Source: Rhodococcus sp. Leaf247 (lineage in GTDB: Bacteria; Actinomycetota; Actinomycetes; Mycobacteriales; Mycobacteriaceae). From it: DNA of 64,000 nt. The notes beneath the pieces were generated by a model. It saw nothing but the letters and a program-made list of their open reading frames with translations. It ran no database searches and was not told where the DNA came from. The first letter of the stretch is position 1; every line of letters begins with the position of its first letter. Of the stretch, positions 27,226 through 36,594 are shown one piece after another. The position numbers and the translations under genes are program-made. The stretch covers positions 124,483-188,482 of the forward strand of contig NZ_LMRP01000001.1 in assembly GCF_001426185.1 (NCBI RefSeq). Direction: 5' to 3'.

Positions 27226-27459
27226 TCAGGCGCGACCGGACGACGCGAATCCGACGCGTCGACTGTCGGACGGGCCGATCTCGACGTACGCCAGCTTCCC
27301 GGCGGGAACCAGGAACTTGCGTCCCTTCTCGTCCACCAGGGACAGAACACCCTCACCGCCGAACGCTGCGGACACGAGCGACTCGACTTCCTCGGGAGTC
27401 TGCGCGCTGTTGACCACCAGTTCCCGTGGGCTGTCCGAAATTCCGATCTTGACCTCCAC
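27226..27459 (-). CDS. DUF3107 protein, TB9.4-like
   Basis: 77 residues, ATP-binding-like small actinobacterial family known in M. tuberculosis as TB9.4 (Rv3208A). Seen: MEVKIGISDSPRELVVNS, VDEKGRKFLVPAGKLAYVEIG. GTG start at 27459. It lies in the same place as Rv3208A, convergent with the TetR gene. Function unknown. Confidence 0.85.
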   Translation of the reverse strand: MEVKIGISDSPRELVVNSAQTPEEVESLVSAAFGGEGVLSLVDEKGRKFLVPAGKLAYVEIGPSDSRRVGFASSGRA

Positions 27460-27567
27460 GGTCGACCTCCGAAAACGTTGTCACGAACCTGCTGTCCGTT
27501 CCAGGCTAGTGCAGCACCGGCGGCCGGGGAGGCCGCGGCACACACGCCCACAGCGAACAGCGATGTG

Positions 27568-28287
27568 TCAGACGAGTCCGAGCGTCGCCATCCGCTCGGA
27601 GTGACGGATCTGCATGCGATCGAAGAGCGCGACGATGCCGTTGAAGTCGCCGGACGCCGTCATGACCAGCTCGGTCAGTTCCTCGCGCTGCGCCAGCACG
27701 AACTGCGCCTGCGTGATGGCCTCCCCCAGAAGCCTTCTGCCCCACAACATCAACCGATCCTTGTCGGCCGAGCTGGCTGCCACCCGCGCCAACACCTCGG
27801 TGACGACGAATTCGGAGTGGCCCGTCTCGGCGAGCACGTCACGAACCGTCGAGGCGACGTCGGACGGCAGGCTGTGCGCGATCTCGCGATAGAAGTCCGC
27901 TGCCAGACCGTCGGCGACGTAGGTCTTGACCAGGACCTCCATCCACGTCGAGGGCAGAGTCGACGCGTGATAGGCGTCGAGCGCGGCGGAGAACGGTTCG
28001 GTGACGGAGAGGACGTCGCGTCCCCGCTCGCGCAGCGCGGCCTCGAGCACCTCGAAGTGGTTCATCTCCGCGGCCGCCATGCTCGCCATCGCGATGCGGT
28101 CACCCAGTGTCGGCGCCATCCGGGCGTCGTCGACGAGACGGTAGAAGGCGGAGATCTCACCGTAGGCGAGGACGCCGAGAAGACTCACGATTCCGGGGTG
28201 GTCGGGGGGCACCGTGGTCGACGGATCGCCGGACAGCGCCGGGGCCGCCTCGGGGGTGGGGGACGGACGATCCGAGTTCACTGACAT
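27568..28287 (-). CDS. ferritin-like protein, MiaE-type fold (Rv3210c-like)
   Basis: 239 residues. A Pro/Ser-rich start is followed by an all-helical bundle with likely di-iron ligands: GEISAFYRL, AEMNHFEVLEAALRERG (ExxH), then FYREIA and ETGHSEFVV (ExxH). This spacing fits ferritin-like tRNA-hydroxylase (MiaE-type) proteins, but the substrate is not established. The start at 28287 is inferred from the position before the conserved region; a longer frame to 28641 overlaps the rhlE leader. Counterpart of Rv3210c. Confidence 0.75.
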   Translation of the reverse strand: MSVNSDRPSPTPEAAPALSGDPSTTVPPDHPGIVSLLGVLAYGEISAFYRLVDDARMAPTLGDRIAMASMAAAEMNHFEVLEAALRERGRDVLSVTEPFSAALDAYHASTLPSTWMEVLVKTYVADGLAADFYREIAHSLPSDVASTVRDVLAETGHSEFVVTEVLARVAASSADKDRLMLWGRRLLGEAITQAQFVLAQREELTELVMTASGDFNGIVALFDRMQIRHSERMATLGLV

Positions 28288-28676
28288 GACTGCCGAGACT
28301 ACCGTCGTCGACGCATCCACGGGCGTCCGCGACGGGCCTGCGCAGAGACGATCCGAGCGCTCGGTGCCCGACCAGGTAGAATGGCCCGAGAGCTCGCTTG
28401 TCGAGGCCGATTCCGGCCCGACTCGTGGCGACGGTCGTTCGTCGCCACAGCCGCCTTCGATTCGCGGCAGCGTGCTCATGACATTGTGCGCGCACCTGAT
28501 TCGTGTCTGCCGCCGATCGTGTCGCCGCATCGCCGGCCGACGCAGGCGGCAGCCTGACGGCGAATTCGAGGGCATCGGCCGTCGATCGGCCTGGCCCTCG
28601 TCGTGCGTGCGAGGCAACGGATACGAGAAAGGCCGAAACACTGAGCAAGATCACTGTCGACCATGAAGACGACGCC
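28288..28676. other. 389-bp rhlE leader and divergent promoter region
   Basis: No supported protein gene. TAGAAT at 28377-28382 is a good -10 hexamer reading towards rhlE, which would give a leader of nearly 290 bases. A 9-bp inverted repeat (GTGGCGACG at 28425-28433, CGTCGCCAC at 28440-28448, 6-base loop) lies inside it. A frame at 28478-28666 could encode a 62-residue Cys/Arg-rich leader peptide beginning MTLCAHLIRVCRR and ending 10 bases before the rhlE GTG; it lacks a clear binding site. Also contains the promoter of the ferritin-like gene. Confidence 0.45.
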
Positions 28677-30287
28677 GTGGCAGAGACCACCGTGTCGGCG
28701 ATCCTGGACACGACCCACACTCCCCCGACCTTCGCCGAGCTGGGCGTCCACCCCGAGATCGTGCGGGGTCTGAACGACATCGGCATCGAGCGCACCTTCG
28801 CCATCCAGGAGCTGACTCTTCCCCTGGCCCTGGCCGGCGACGACCTCATCGGTCAGGCGCGCACCGGTATGGGCAAGACCTTCGGCTTCGGCGTGCCGCT
28901 GCTGCACCGCCTGGCGACGGGTCCGGCCGACGGTTCGGGCACCACGACCCTCGACGGCACGCCGCGCGCGCTGGTCATCGTCCCCACCCGCGAACTCTGC
29001 GTGCAGGTCACCTCCGACCTCGAGAACGCCTCCAAGCATCTGCACTCGGCCAACGGTCGCGTGAAGGTCATGTCGATCTACGGCGGACGTCCGTACGAAG
29101 CACAGATCGCCACGCTGCAGTCCGGCGTCGACGTCGTCGTCGGCACGCCCGGCCGCCTGCTCGACCTGGCCAAGCAGGGCCACCTCGTCCTCGGCAAGGT
29201 CGGCGTCCTCGTCCTCGACGAAGCCGACGAGATGCTCGACCTGGGCTTCCTGCCGGACATCGAGCGTCTGATGAGCATGGTGCCGGACAAGCGTCAGACG
29301 ATGCTGTTCTCCGCGACGATGCCGGGCCCGATCATCACCCTGGCTCGCACCTTCCTGACGCAGCCCACCCACATCCGGGCCGAGGAAGCAGAGTCCTCCG
29401 CGATCCACGAGCGCACCGCTCAGCACGTCTACCGTGCGCATGCGCTGGACAAGGCCGAGATGGTCGCCCGTGTCCTGCAGGCCGACGGCCGCGGCGCGAC
29501 GATGATCTTCACCCGGACCAAGCGCACCGCCCAGAAGGTCGCCGACGATCTCGCCGAGCGTGGTTTCGCGGTGGGAGCCGTTCACGGTGACCTGGGACAG
29601 GTGGCGCGTGAGAAGTCGCTGAACTCGTTCCGCAACGGCAAGATCGACGTCCTCGTCGCCACCGACGTCGCGGCGCGCGGCATCGACATCGACGACGTCA
29701 CACACGTCATCAACTACCAGTGCCCGGAGGACGAGAAGACCTACGTCCACCGCATCGGTCGTACGGGCCGCGCCGGTCGCACGGGTATCGCCGTCACGCT
29801 GGTCGACTGGGACGACATTCCTCGCTGGCAGCTGATCGACAAGGCCCTCGGCCTCGACATGCCCGATCCGGTCGAGACGTACTCGAGCTCGGATCACCTG
29901 TACTCGGAGCTGAGTATCCCCCGCGGCACCACGGGCAGCATCGCGAAGCCGAAGAAGGCCCCCGCCGCGTCGTCCGACAACGGCGCGTCGCCGACCGTCG
30001 AGTCCGGTGGCACCTCGGACGGTTCCGGGTCGACCTCGTCGTCTCGCCGTGACCGTTCGCGTCGTCGCACCCGCGGCGGCACCGCGGACGCCTCCACCTC
30101 GGCGTCGGCAACGTCGGACAGCACGTCGGCAGCGCCGAAGACCGGTCCCGACGCCTCGGACGGATCCGCCCCGTCGGACCGGCCTCGTCGTCGCCGCCGT
30201 CGCCGCTCGTCTGCCGGCTCCGCTGCGCACGCGTCGGATGCAGGCTCGTCGGCACAGGCGTCGTCGTCCGCGTCGGCCACCGACTGA
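28677..30287 (+). CDS. rhlE: DEAD-box ATP-dependent RNA helicase RhlE
   Basis: 536 residues. All core motifs are present: Q motif FAIQELTLPLA, motif I ARTGMGKT (61-68), PTREL, TPGRLL, DEAD (181-184), SAT, ATDVAARGID, HRIGRTGRAG. From about residue 425 the tail is low-complexity, Ser/Thr/Ala-rich with Arg clusters ([23 protein letters not shown]), likely an unstructured RNA-binding region. The start is uncertain: GTG 28677 gives the family length; CTG 28641 preceded by GAAAGG is an alternative; the frame is open to 28503. It follows a long structured leader. Counterpart of Rv3211; 13 bases before the next gene. Confidence 0.9.
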   Translation: MAETTVSAILDTTHTPPTFAELGVHPEIVRGLNDIGIERTFAIQELTLPLALAGDDLIGQARTGMGKTFGFGVPLLHRLATGPADGSGTTTLDGTPRALVIVPTRELCVQVTSDLENASKHLHSANGRVKVMSIYGGRPYEAQIATLQSGVDVVVGTPGRLLDLAKQGHLVLGKVGVLVLDEADEMLDLGFLPDIERLMSMVPDKRQTMLFSATMPGPIITLARTFLTQPTHIRAEEAESSAIHERTAQHVYRAHALDKAEMVARVLQADGRGATMIFTRTKRTAQKVADDLAERGFAVGAVHGDLGQVAREKSLNSFRNGKIDVLVATDVAARGIDIDDVTHVINYQCPEDEKTYVHRIGRTGRAGRTGIAVTLVDWDDIPRWQLIDKALGLDMPDPVETYSSSDHLYSELSIPRGTTGSIAKPKKAPAASSDNGASPTVESGGTSDGSGSTSSSRRDRSRRRTRGGTADASTSASATSDSTSAAPKTGPDASDGSAPSDRPRRRRRRRSSAGSAAHASDAGSSAQASSSASATD

Positions 30288-30300
30288 TTCTCCACCCCAC

Positions 30301-31533
30301 GTGCTCGCTCCTGAACGGCGTTCCCGCGCCGACGTGATCGCCGCTGCGGTCATCCTGGTCGTCGTGGTGCTCGTCGCCACGGTGATCTGGGCTCGCAGCG
30401 ATGCACGGGGAACCACGTCCGATGTGGCCGACAGCCCGCTCGCCCCACCGGCGTCGGCGCTGTCGGTCCCGGACTCGCTGTCCGAACTCTGGCGGTCGTC
30501 CGACGCAGGCCCGGGTGCGCCCGTCACCGCGGGTGGCGCCGTCGTCGTCACCGACGACCACTCCGTGCGCGGACTGGACCCTGCGACGGGCACGCAGTCG
30601 TGGGCCTACACGCGTGACGTCGAGCTGTGCTCGGTCGTCAGCGCCTGGGACGCCGCGGTGTCGGTGTTCCGGGACGACCGCGGGTGCGGCCAGGTGACCG
30701 AACTCGACGGGTCGACCGGGGCCCGCGAGGACCAGCGCACCAACGACGCCGACGATCCCGTGCGGTTGTCCTTCGACGGCACCTACGTGACCGAGCTGGG
30801 CTCCACTCGGCTCGAGGTGTGGCGTTCGGATCTGGTGCGCACCCTCGAGTACGGCCGGGTCGACGCTCCCGTCAATCCTCGCGACCAGCCGCGCGTCGGG
30901 TGCACGCTGGTCTCCAGCGCGTCCGCGAGCACCCGGATGGCCGTCCTCGAACGGTGCCCCGGTGAGAAGGGGCTGCGTCTGACGTCGATGAATCCTGCGC
31001 CGAAGGACAGCACCGTCCCCGACGTGTACGGGTCCACGATTCTCGCCGACGTTCCCGACGACGCCTCGACCGCCCGCGTCCTCGCGGTGGTGGGTGACCG
31101 GCTGGCCGTGTACCTGCCGGCGTCCGGTGCGGAGGTCGCACGCGTCGCCCTGTTCGACGGATCGGCCAACTTCACGTCCGCGCAGGCGGTCTCCGTCCCG
31201 GTCACCACACCGTCGGACGCCACCGTCTCGTCCGACGTCGTCCGCACCGGCTCGGTGATCTCGTGGTGGACCGGCGATTCGACCGTCGGTTTCACCCAGA
31301 CGGATCTCACGCAACGATGGAGCATCGCGGGAACCCTCGGTGCGGGCGCCGTCATGGCCGGGCAGCTTCTCGTCCCGGTGCCGGGTGGGCTCGCCGTGGT
31401 CGATCCCGCCACCGGTGTCGCGTCACGCACTCTCGCGGTGGACCGAGCCGACTACACCGGTCCGGTGGCGATCTCCGTCGTCGGCACGCGGGTGTTCGAG
31501 CATCGCGGCTCCGAGACGGTCGCGCTCGGCTGA
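30301..31533 (+). CDS. membrane-anchored beta-propeller-like protein, Rv3212-like
   Basis: 410 residues. One N-terminal membrane segment (about 11-30, AAAVILVVVVLVATVIW), then an extracellular part with repeats resembling PQQ/WD propeller blades (VRGLDPATGTQSWAYTRD, LAVVDPATGVASRTLAVD). GTG start at 30301, 13 bases after rhlE, so probably co-transcribed. It ends 4 bases before the convergent ParA-like gene. No function is known for Rv3212. Confidence 0.8.
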   Translation: MLAPERRSRADVIAAAVILVVVVLVATVIWARSDARGTTSDVADSPLAPPASALSVPDSLSELWRSSDAGPGAPVTAGGAVVVTDDHSVRGLDPATGTQSWAYTRDVELCSVVSAWDAAVSVFRDDRGCGQVTELDGSTGAREDQRTNDADDPVRLSFDGTYVTELGSTRLEVWRSDLVRTLEYGRVDAPVNPRDQPRVGCTLVSSASASTRMAVLERCPGEKGLRLTSMNPAPKDSTVPDVYGSTILADVPDDASTARVLAVVGDRLAVYLPASGAEVARVALFDGSANFTSAQAVSVPVTTPSDATVSSDVVRTGSVISWWTGDSTVGFTQTDLTQRWSIAGTLGAGAVMAGQLLVPVPGGLAVVDPATGVASRTLAVDRADYTGPVAISVVGTRVFEHRGSETVALG

Positions 31534-31537
31534 CCTG

Positions 31538-32332
31538 TCACTCGTCGGCGACGTACGTCCGCAGCGCCGCACCGTCGGACCAGTGGGCAGCAAGATTGTC
31601 CGCGAGCTCCCGGTACGCCTGTGCGCCTTTGTTCTTGCGTCCTGCGATGACGGACGTGCCGGATGCGGACGCCTCGGCGAAGCGCACGGTCCGTGGGATG
31701 GGCGGGGCCAGGACCGGGATGTCGTACCGCCCGGAGACATCGGCGAGGACGTCCCTGCTGTGTGTCGTCCGAGCGTCGTAGAGCGTCGCGAGCGCTCCCA
31801 GCAGGGTCAGATCGGGGTTGGTGATCTGCTGCACCTCGCTGACCGTACGCAGCAACTGGCCCACACCGCGGTGTGCCAACGTCTCGCATTGCAACGGGAT
31901 CAGTACGCTCGACGCGGCAGTCAACCCGTTGAGAGTCAACACTCCCAGCGACGGCGGGCAGTCGAGCACGACGACGTCGTAGTTCTCGAGCACCGGAGCC
32001 AGTGCCCGCTTCAGCGTGTACTCCCGACCGGGCCGCATCAGCAGCAGAGCCTCGGCGCCGGCCAGGTCGATCGTCGCCGGCAGTAGGTCGACGCCCTCGT
32101 CGGTGCTCAGAATCGCCTCGGTCACCGAGCTACCGGCGGTCAGCACCTCGTGGACCGAGGATTCGAGCTTGTCCGGGTTGTGGCCCAACGAGAACGTGAG
32201 GCTGCCCTGCGGGTCGAGATCGACCACGAGTACTCGTCGGCCCAGAGCGACGAGTGCCGCTCCCAGCGATGCCACGGTGGTCGTCTTGGCGACGCCACCC
32301 TTCTGATTGGCCACTGCCAGGATCGTCGTCAC
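31538..32332 (-). CDS. ParA/Soj-like ATPase
   Basis: 264 residues. The deviant Walker A KGGVAKTTT (11-19), VDLDPQGSLTFSLG and DCPPSLGVLTLN identify a ParA/MinD-type ATPase. No parB is nearby, so it is an orphan like Rv3213c and may position some other cargo. GTG start at 32332; the 96-bp gap to the exporter shows no clear element. Confidence 0.88.
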   Translation of the reverse strand: MTTILAVANQKGGVAKTTTVASLGAALVALGRRVLVVDLDPQGSLTFSLGHNPDKLESSVHEVLTAGSSVTEAILSTDEGVDLLPATIDLAGAEALLLMRPGREYTLKRALAPVLENYDVVVLDCPPSLGVLTLNGLTAASSVLIPLQCETLAHRGVGQLLRTVSEVQQITNPDLTLLGALATLYDARTTHSRDVLADVSGRYDIPVLAPPIPRTVRFAEASASGTSVIAGRKNKGAQAYRELADNLAAHWSDGAALRTYVADE

Positions 32333-32428
32333 CCCACGATCTTGGCATCACCGGGTGGTTCGAGCGACGTTCGGCCCGGCGTGGCGTGATGCCGCACCGG
32401 GCCGAACCTCGTGCACGAGGGTGCCGAA

Positions 32429-33982
32429 TCAGTGCAGCATCGCTCCGCGAGCGGCCTTGTCTCCGCTGGCTACGGCCTGGAACTTCTTGCGCGGCAACAT
32501 CAGAGCCGGGATGAACGTGAACGCCACGATGATGGTGGCCACCAGGAACGTCCCACCGAACGCGTCGGCTGCCTGCGCCAGTCCGGTGTCGACCGCGCCC
32601 GGCGGAAGCTGGGCCGCGATGGCCGGATCGCTCTGCGCGGCAATGGCCGGACCGGCCGCTGCGCGATCGAGGAGCTGATTGGTCAGGACGACGGAGATGA
32701 CAGCGGTACCGATCGACCCGGCCGACTGCTGGATGATGTTCATCAGCGACGACCCACGAGCGACGGACGCGTCGTCGAGCGTCTGCAGCGCAGCGGTCAT
32801 GATCGGCATCATCGTCGCGCCGAGACCGAGGCCCATGACGAACAGTGCGCCGAGCAGCACCACGTAGGACGTCGAGGCGCCCACCTGCGTGAAGACGGCC
32901 ATGCCCGCGGTCACGAACACCATGCCGGCGACGACGATCTTGCCGGGTCCGATCTTGTCGGCGAGCTGACCGGCGATCGGCATGGAGACCATGGCGCCCA
33001 AGCCCTGCGGGGCGAGGAGAAGCCCGGCCATCAGCGTGGTCTCGCCGCGAACCTGCAGGAAGTAGCTGGGGAAGATCAGTCCGGCGCCGAAGAATGCGAT
33101 CGCGAACAGGCTCATGGCGATGACGGCGACGCTCAGATGCCGGTTGGCGAAGAGCCTCAGATCGATCAGCGGGTGCTCGGTGCGCAGGGCGTGCCGCACG
33201 AAGAGAGCCACCAGGAGCAGGCCCACGGCCGCCGAGACCAACACGCGCGCCGACATCACGGTTCCGGACTCGGGAATTGACGACACCCCGAACAAGAACA
33301 GCGCGAGACCCGGCGAGAGCAGCAGCATTCCGGTGAAGTCGAAGGACTGGGACGGCTCGGGAGCATCCTTGGGCAGGATCTTCCACGCTGCCACCAGGGC
33401 GATCGCGCCGATCGGGACGTTGATCAGGAAGATCCAGTGCCAGCTCGCGGCGTCGATGAGCCATCCGCCGAGGATCGGTCCGGCGATGGGACCCAGAAGC
33501 ATGGGAACGCCGAGCACGGCCATGACGCGGCCGATCCGCTCGGGCCCTGCCGCGCGGGTCAGGATCGTCATACCCAGGGGCATCAGCATGCCGCCACCGA
33601 AGCCCTGGAGCACGCGGAACACGATCAGCGAGGTGATGTCCCACGCGATGCTGCACAGCATCGACCCGGCGACGAACAGCACCAGCGCGAGGATGTAGAG
33701 CCGCTTGGTGCCGAAGCGATCGGCCGCCCACCCGGTCAGAGGAATGACCGTGGCCAGCGCCAGCGTGTAGCCGGTCATCGTCCACGCAACGTTGGCGTAG
33801 GACGTCTGGAACTCGAAGGCGAACGTGGGCAGAGCGACGCTCACGACGGTGACGTCGAGGATGGACATGATCGCGCCGATGACGATGACGGCGGCGATCT
33901 TCAGGACGGCGGCGTCCAGACCGTTCTCCGCTACCGCGGGACCGTCCGGCGTCGGTGACGGTTCTGTGCTCTGGCTACTCAT
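32429..33982 (-). CDS. DHA2-family MFS multidrug exporter (EmrB/QacA type)
   Basis: 517 residues with 14 predicted membrane segments. Motif D-like LDVTVVSVALPTF is in the first segment, WTMTGYTLALATVIPLTGWAADRFGTKRLY is motif A, and RVLQGFGGGMLMPLGMTIL and GPILGGWLID are motifs B and C. Start at 33982 with GGGAGA 6 bases upstream. It is not part of the M. tuberculosis order at this point, so it is a lineage-specific insertion. Substrates unknown. The 200-bp gap to gpm2 must carry both promoters. Confidence 0.88.
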   Translation of the reverse strand: MSSQSTEPSPTPDGPAVAENGLDAAVLKIAAVIVIGAIMSILDVTVVSVALPTFAFEFQTSYANVAWTMTGYTLALATVIPLTGWAADRFGTKRLYILALVLFVAGSMLCSIAWDITSLIVFRVLQGFGGGMLMPLGMTILTRAAGPERIGRVMAVLGVPMLLGPIAGPILGGWLIDAASWHWIFLINVPIGAIALVAAWKILPKDAPEPSQSFDFTGMLLLSPGLALFLFGVSSIPESGTVMSARVLVSAAVGLLLVALFVRHALRTEHPLIDLRLFANRHLSVAVIAMSLFAIAFFGAGLIFPSYFLQVRGETTLMAGLLLAPQGLGAMVSMPIAGQLADKIGPGKIVVAGMVFVTAGMAVFTQVGASTSYVVLLGALFVMGLGLGATMMPIMTAALQTLDDASVARGSSLMNIIQQSAGSIGTAVISVVLTNQLLDRAAAGPAIAAQSDPAIAAQLPPGAVDTGLAQAADAFGGTFLVATIIVAFTFIPALMLPRKKFQAVASGDKAARGAMLH

Positions 33983-34182
33983 GCGATGTCTCCCGGTAGT
34001 GCTTCGTCGAACGCGGTCGCGGCGCCGGTTCGGCCGGTCCGCTCGGTCCGGTGCACGCAGGACTCGCCGCGCGCGTGACGAAACGGACCAGAGAAGTAAA
34101 CACCCCGGGCGAACCCGACCACCAGTCGTTTCCGGGAGACCTCGGTCACCGGCCGGCGCACCGGGCAGAGCATGATTCGTCC

Positions 34183-34857
34183 ATGGCTGCCACAGCGGGA
34201 CCGGACTCACCGTCACCCAGGACCACACCCACCGAAGGTTCCGTGCCGGAGGCCTCCGGCACGCGGCAGCGGACGCAGGCGCGACTCGTTCTCCTGCGCC
34301 ACGGACAGACGGAATGGGCAGCGAGCGGGCGTCACACGGGGTCGACGGACATCCCGCTCACGGCTCTGGGCGAGGATCAGGCTCGATCGGCCGGATCACG
34401 CATCGCCGCGCTCGGCCTGCACCGACCGTTGGTGGTCAGCAGCCCTCGCTCGCGCGCGCAGCGGACGGCGGAACTCGCCGGGCTCTCGGTCGACCGTGAA
34501 TGGGACGCGCTGGTGGAATGGGACTACGGCGACTACGAGGGGCTGACCACACCCCAGATCAGGGAGACCACGCCGCACTGGACGGTGTGGACCCATCCGT
34601 GTCCCGGCGGCGAGACGATCGACGCGGTGTCGGCGCGAGCCGATCTGGTGCTGTCCGTCGTGGTTCCCACGCTCGCCGACCGGGACGTCGTCCTCGTCGG
34701 ACACGGCCATTTCTCCCGCGCGGTGATCGCCCGGTGGATAGAGCAACCGGTGACCGAGGGGAAGCGTTTCGCCATGGCGCCGGCGGGGTTCAGCGTCCTC
34801 GGCTACGAACACGAGTTCCGGCAGGTGCACACGCACAACGTCGACGCCGGCAGCTGA
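34183..34857 (+). CDS. gpm2: phosphoglycerate mutase-family acid phosphatase, Gpm2-like (Rv3214)
   Basis: 224 residues of the histidine phosphatase superfamily: LVLLRHGQTEW with the phospho-His at 40, SSPRSRAQRTAEL, EWDYGDYEG and VGHGHFSRAV (second His). Rv3214 was shown to be an acid phosphatase rather than a true mutase, so a phosphatase role is likelier. The start at 34183 is chosen because the upstream frame overlaps the exporter promoter; the first 30 residues are not conserved. Confidence 0.82.
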   Translation: MAATAGPDSPSPRTTPTEGSVPEASGTRQRTQARLVLLRHGQTEWAASGRHTGSTDIPLTALGEDQARSAGSRIAALGLHRPLVVSSPRSRAQRTAELAGLSVDREWDALVEWDYGDYEGLTTPQIRETTPHWTVWTHPCPGGETIDAVSARADLVLSVVVPTLADRDVVLVGHGHFSRAVIARWIEQPVTEGKRFAMAPAGFSVLGYEHEFRQVHTHNVDAGS

Positions 34858-34877
34858 CACGGCGCACTCGTTCTCGC

Positions 34878-35294
34878 TCAGTCGTCGGTGTCGACGTACT
34901 CGTCGGCCAACCACCGTGTCGCCGGTCCGCTGAACAGGCACCCGAGAACGGTCAGCACGACGATTCCGAGGAGCGTCCCGAGGACGGGCCTGTCCGAATC
35001 CGTCAACAGCGACCAGACGACCGGCAGCAGCAGGAGCTGCGAGACGATGGCGATCGCGCGGCCCCACCGGTGACCGAGCACCAGCGCGACTCCCCCGGTG
35101 GTCACCGCGGCTCCGAGCGCGGCGAACCAGATGGCACTACCGAAGCCGTTGACGACGCTTTCGTCGGCGCCCGCGACACCACGAACGAGCAGCACGACGG
35201 CCACGACCACGGCGATGGCGCCCTGGACGGACACCAACAGACCGGCGACGCGGATCGGTGCCGGTACTCCGGATTCGGGTAGCGAAAGACGCAC
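34878..35294 (-). CDS. small four-span membrane protein, Rv3217c-like
   Basis: 138 residues with four hydrophobic stretches (about 16-39, 50-71, 76-95, 104-122) and an acidic tail. Same position and size as Rv3217c. GTG start at 35294; convergent with gpm2 (20-bp gap) and divergent from the lipid kinase. Function unknown. Confidence 0.75.
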   Translation of the reverse strand: MRLSLPESGVPAPIRVAGLLVSVQGAIAVVVAVVLLVRGVAGADESVVNGFGSAIWFAALGAAVTTGGVALVLGHRWGRAIAIVSQLLLLPVVWSLLTDSDRPVLGTLLGIVVLTVLGCLFSGPATRWLADEYVDTDD

Positions 35295-35355
35295 CAGGCC
35301 ACCCTAGAGCACACCCGTTCGACGTCGACAGCGTCGAGCCGTCCGTTCCCGCGTC

Positions 35356-35361
35356 TAGTCT
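35356..35361 (+). promoter_or_regulatory. -10 element for leaderless transcription of the lipid kinase
   Basis: TAGTCT fits the actinobacterial -10 (TANNNT) and ends 8 bases before the GTG of the next gene. No ribosome-binding site is seen, so transcription would start at or next to the GTG. Confidence 0.45.
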
Positions 35362-35369
35362 GGACGATC

Positions 35370-36329
35370 GTGCGAGCCATCCTGATCGTCAACCCCAACG
35401 CCACCTCCACCACCGCAGCAGGCCGCGACCTGGTCGCGCACGCCCTGTCGAGCAGGGTCTCGCTCAGCGTGCTGCACACGACCCATCGCGGTCACGCCAG
35501 CGAGGTCGCCACCGAGGCACGTCGTTCCGGGATCGATCTGGTGATCGTCCACGGCGGCGACGGGACGGTCAACGAAGTCGTCAACGGCCTGCTCGGCACC
35601 CCGGCGCCCACCTCCATGCAGTCGGTGACCGTGGGTCCGGTGCCGCTGCTCGCCGTGGTTCCCGGCGGGTCGGCGAACGTCTTCGCCCGGTCGCTGGGCA
35701 TCTCCAAGGACCCGGTCGAGGCCACGAATCAACTGATCGACCTGATCGAGTCGGGCACCCATCGCCGGATCGGACTGGGCCACTGCGACAAGCGCTGGTT
35801 CACCTTCAACGCGGGGCTCGGGCTCGACGCCGATGTGTGCGAGGCGATCGACGACGGGCGCACGAGCGGCGACGTCGTGACGCCGGCGCGCTACGTGCGG
35901 ACCGCACTTCGGACATTCTTCCGTCGCAAGAGACGCGACCCGGTCTTGACCGTGGAAACGGATACAGGAGTCGTCTCGGACGGTGTGCATTACGCCTTCG
36001 TCTCCAACTCGGACCCGTGGACATTCCTCGAGGATCGGCCCGTTCATACCAATCCGGACACCACCTTCGACGGCGGTCTCGGTGTATTCGCGATGCGGTC
36101 GACAAAAGTGGTCACATCGCTGCGAGTGGTCGCGAAGATGCTGTCGGCGTCCTCCGACCCGCGATCACCGGCCCTCCTCCGGGAGGACGACGTGGCGTGG
36201 GTCCGCGTACGGTGCTCCGAACCCACCGGTCTGCAAGTGGACGGGGACTACCTGGGGGAACGCACCGACGTCCTCTTCGCCTCGGCACCGGATGCGCTCG
36301 ACGTGGTGGCTCCCGCAGGACCCGTGTGA
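35370..36329 (+). CDS. diacylglycerol/lipid kinase family protein, Rv3218-like
   Basis: 319 residues. It has the NPNATS phosphate-binding turn at the start, the GGDGTVNEVV signature (62-71) and PGGSANVFARSLG, defining the DAGK catalytic domain. The C-terminal domain contains VSNSDPWTFLEDRPV and DGGLGVFAMR; LQVDGDYLGE closes the active site. It probably phosphorylates a membrane lipid. GTG start, likely leaderless. Confidence 0.86.
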   Translation: MRAILIVNPNATSTTAAGRDLVAHALSSRVSLSVLHTTHRGHASEVATEARRSGIDLVIVHGGDGTVNEVVNGLLGTPAPTSMQSVTVGPVPLLAVVPGGSANVFARSLGISKDPVEATNQLIDLIESGTHRRIGLGHCDKRWFTFNAGLGLDADVCEAIDDGRTSGDVVTPARYVRTALRTFFRRKRRDPVLTVETDTGVVSDGVHYAFVSNSDPWTFLEDRPVHTNPDTTFDGGLGVFAMRSTKVVTSLRVVAKMLSASSDPRSPALLREDDVAWVRVRCSEPTGLQVDGDYLGERTDVLFASAPDALDVVAPAGPV

Positions 36330-36453
36330 CACCCGTCCGCGAAAGTGTGTTTCACGTCTCTGGCGGCGGGTACCAGAAAGTGGTACAGGATCCAAATCGG
36401 TTCCAGTGAGCTTGACCACCCCGCCCGTGTTATCTCTTGACTTTCCGTTGGTT

Positions 36454-36469
36454 CGTGAAAGCATTCACA
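36454..36469. promoter_or_regulatory. CRP-type (cAMP receptor protein) site upstream of whiB1
   Basis: CGTGA-AAGCAT-TCACA, one base from the perfect TGTGA-N6-TCACA palindrome, about 126-141 bases upstream of whiB1. In M. tuberculosis whiB1 is controlled by the CRP protein Rv3676 through sites of this type, so conservation of that control is likely. Confidence 0.65.
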
Positions 36470-36594
36470 AGTAACAGTGCGGAAACAATGATTGCCGCGC
36501 ACACGAACTGCACCACAACAAGCTCACGGACCGGGTCCACATCCGGCGTGAACGATTCGACAGCGCCCACGTGCGCTCAGTAAGGAGTAAGAGG

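Noticed and set aside
29900-30290. Low-complexity Arg/Ser repeats as a tandem repeat or CRISPR-like array
   Set aside because: They are the in-frame disordered tail of RhlE; there is no regular unit length or spacer structure.
36345-36362. GTG-TGTTT-CAC as a second CRP site before whiB1
   Set aside because: Spacing between half-sites is 5 instead of 8 bases.
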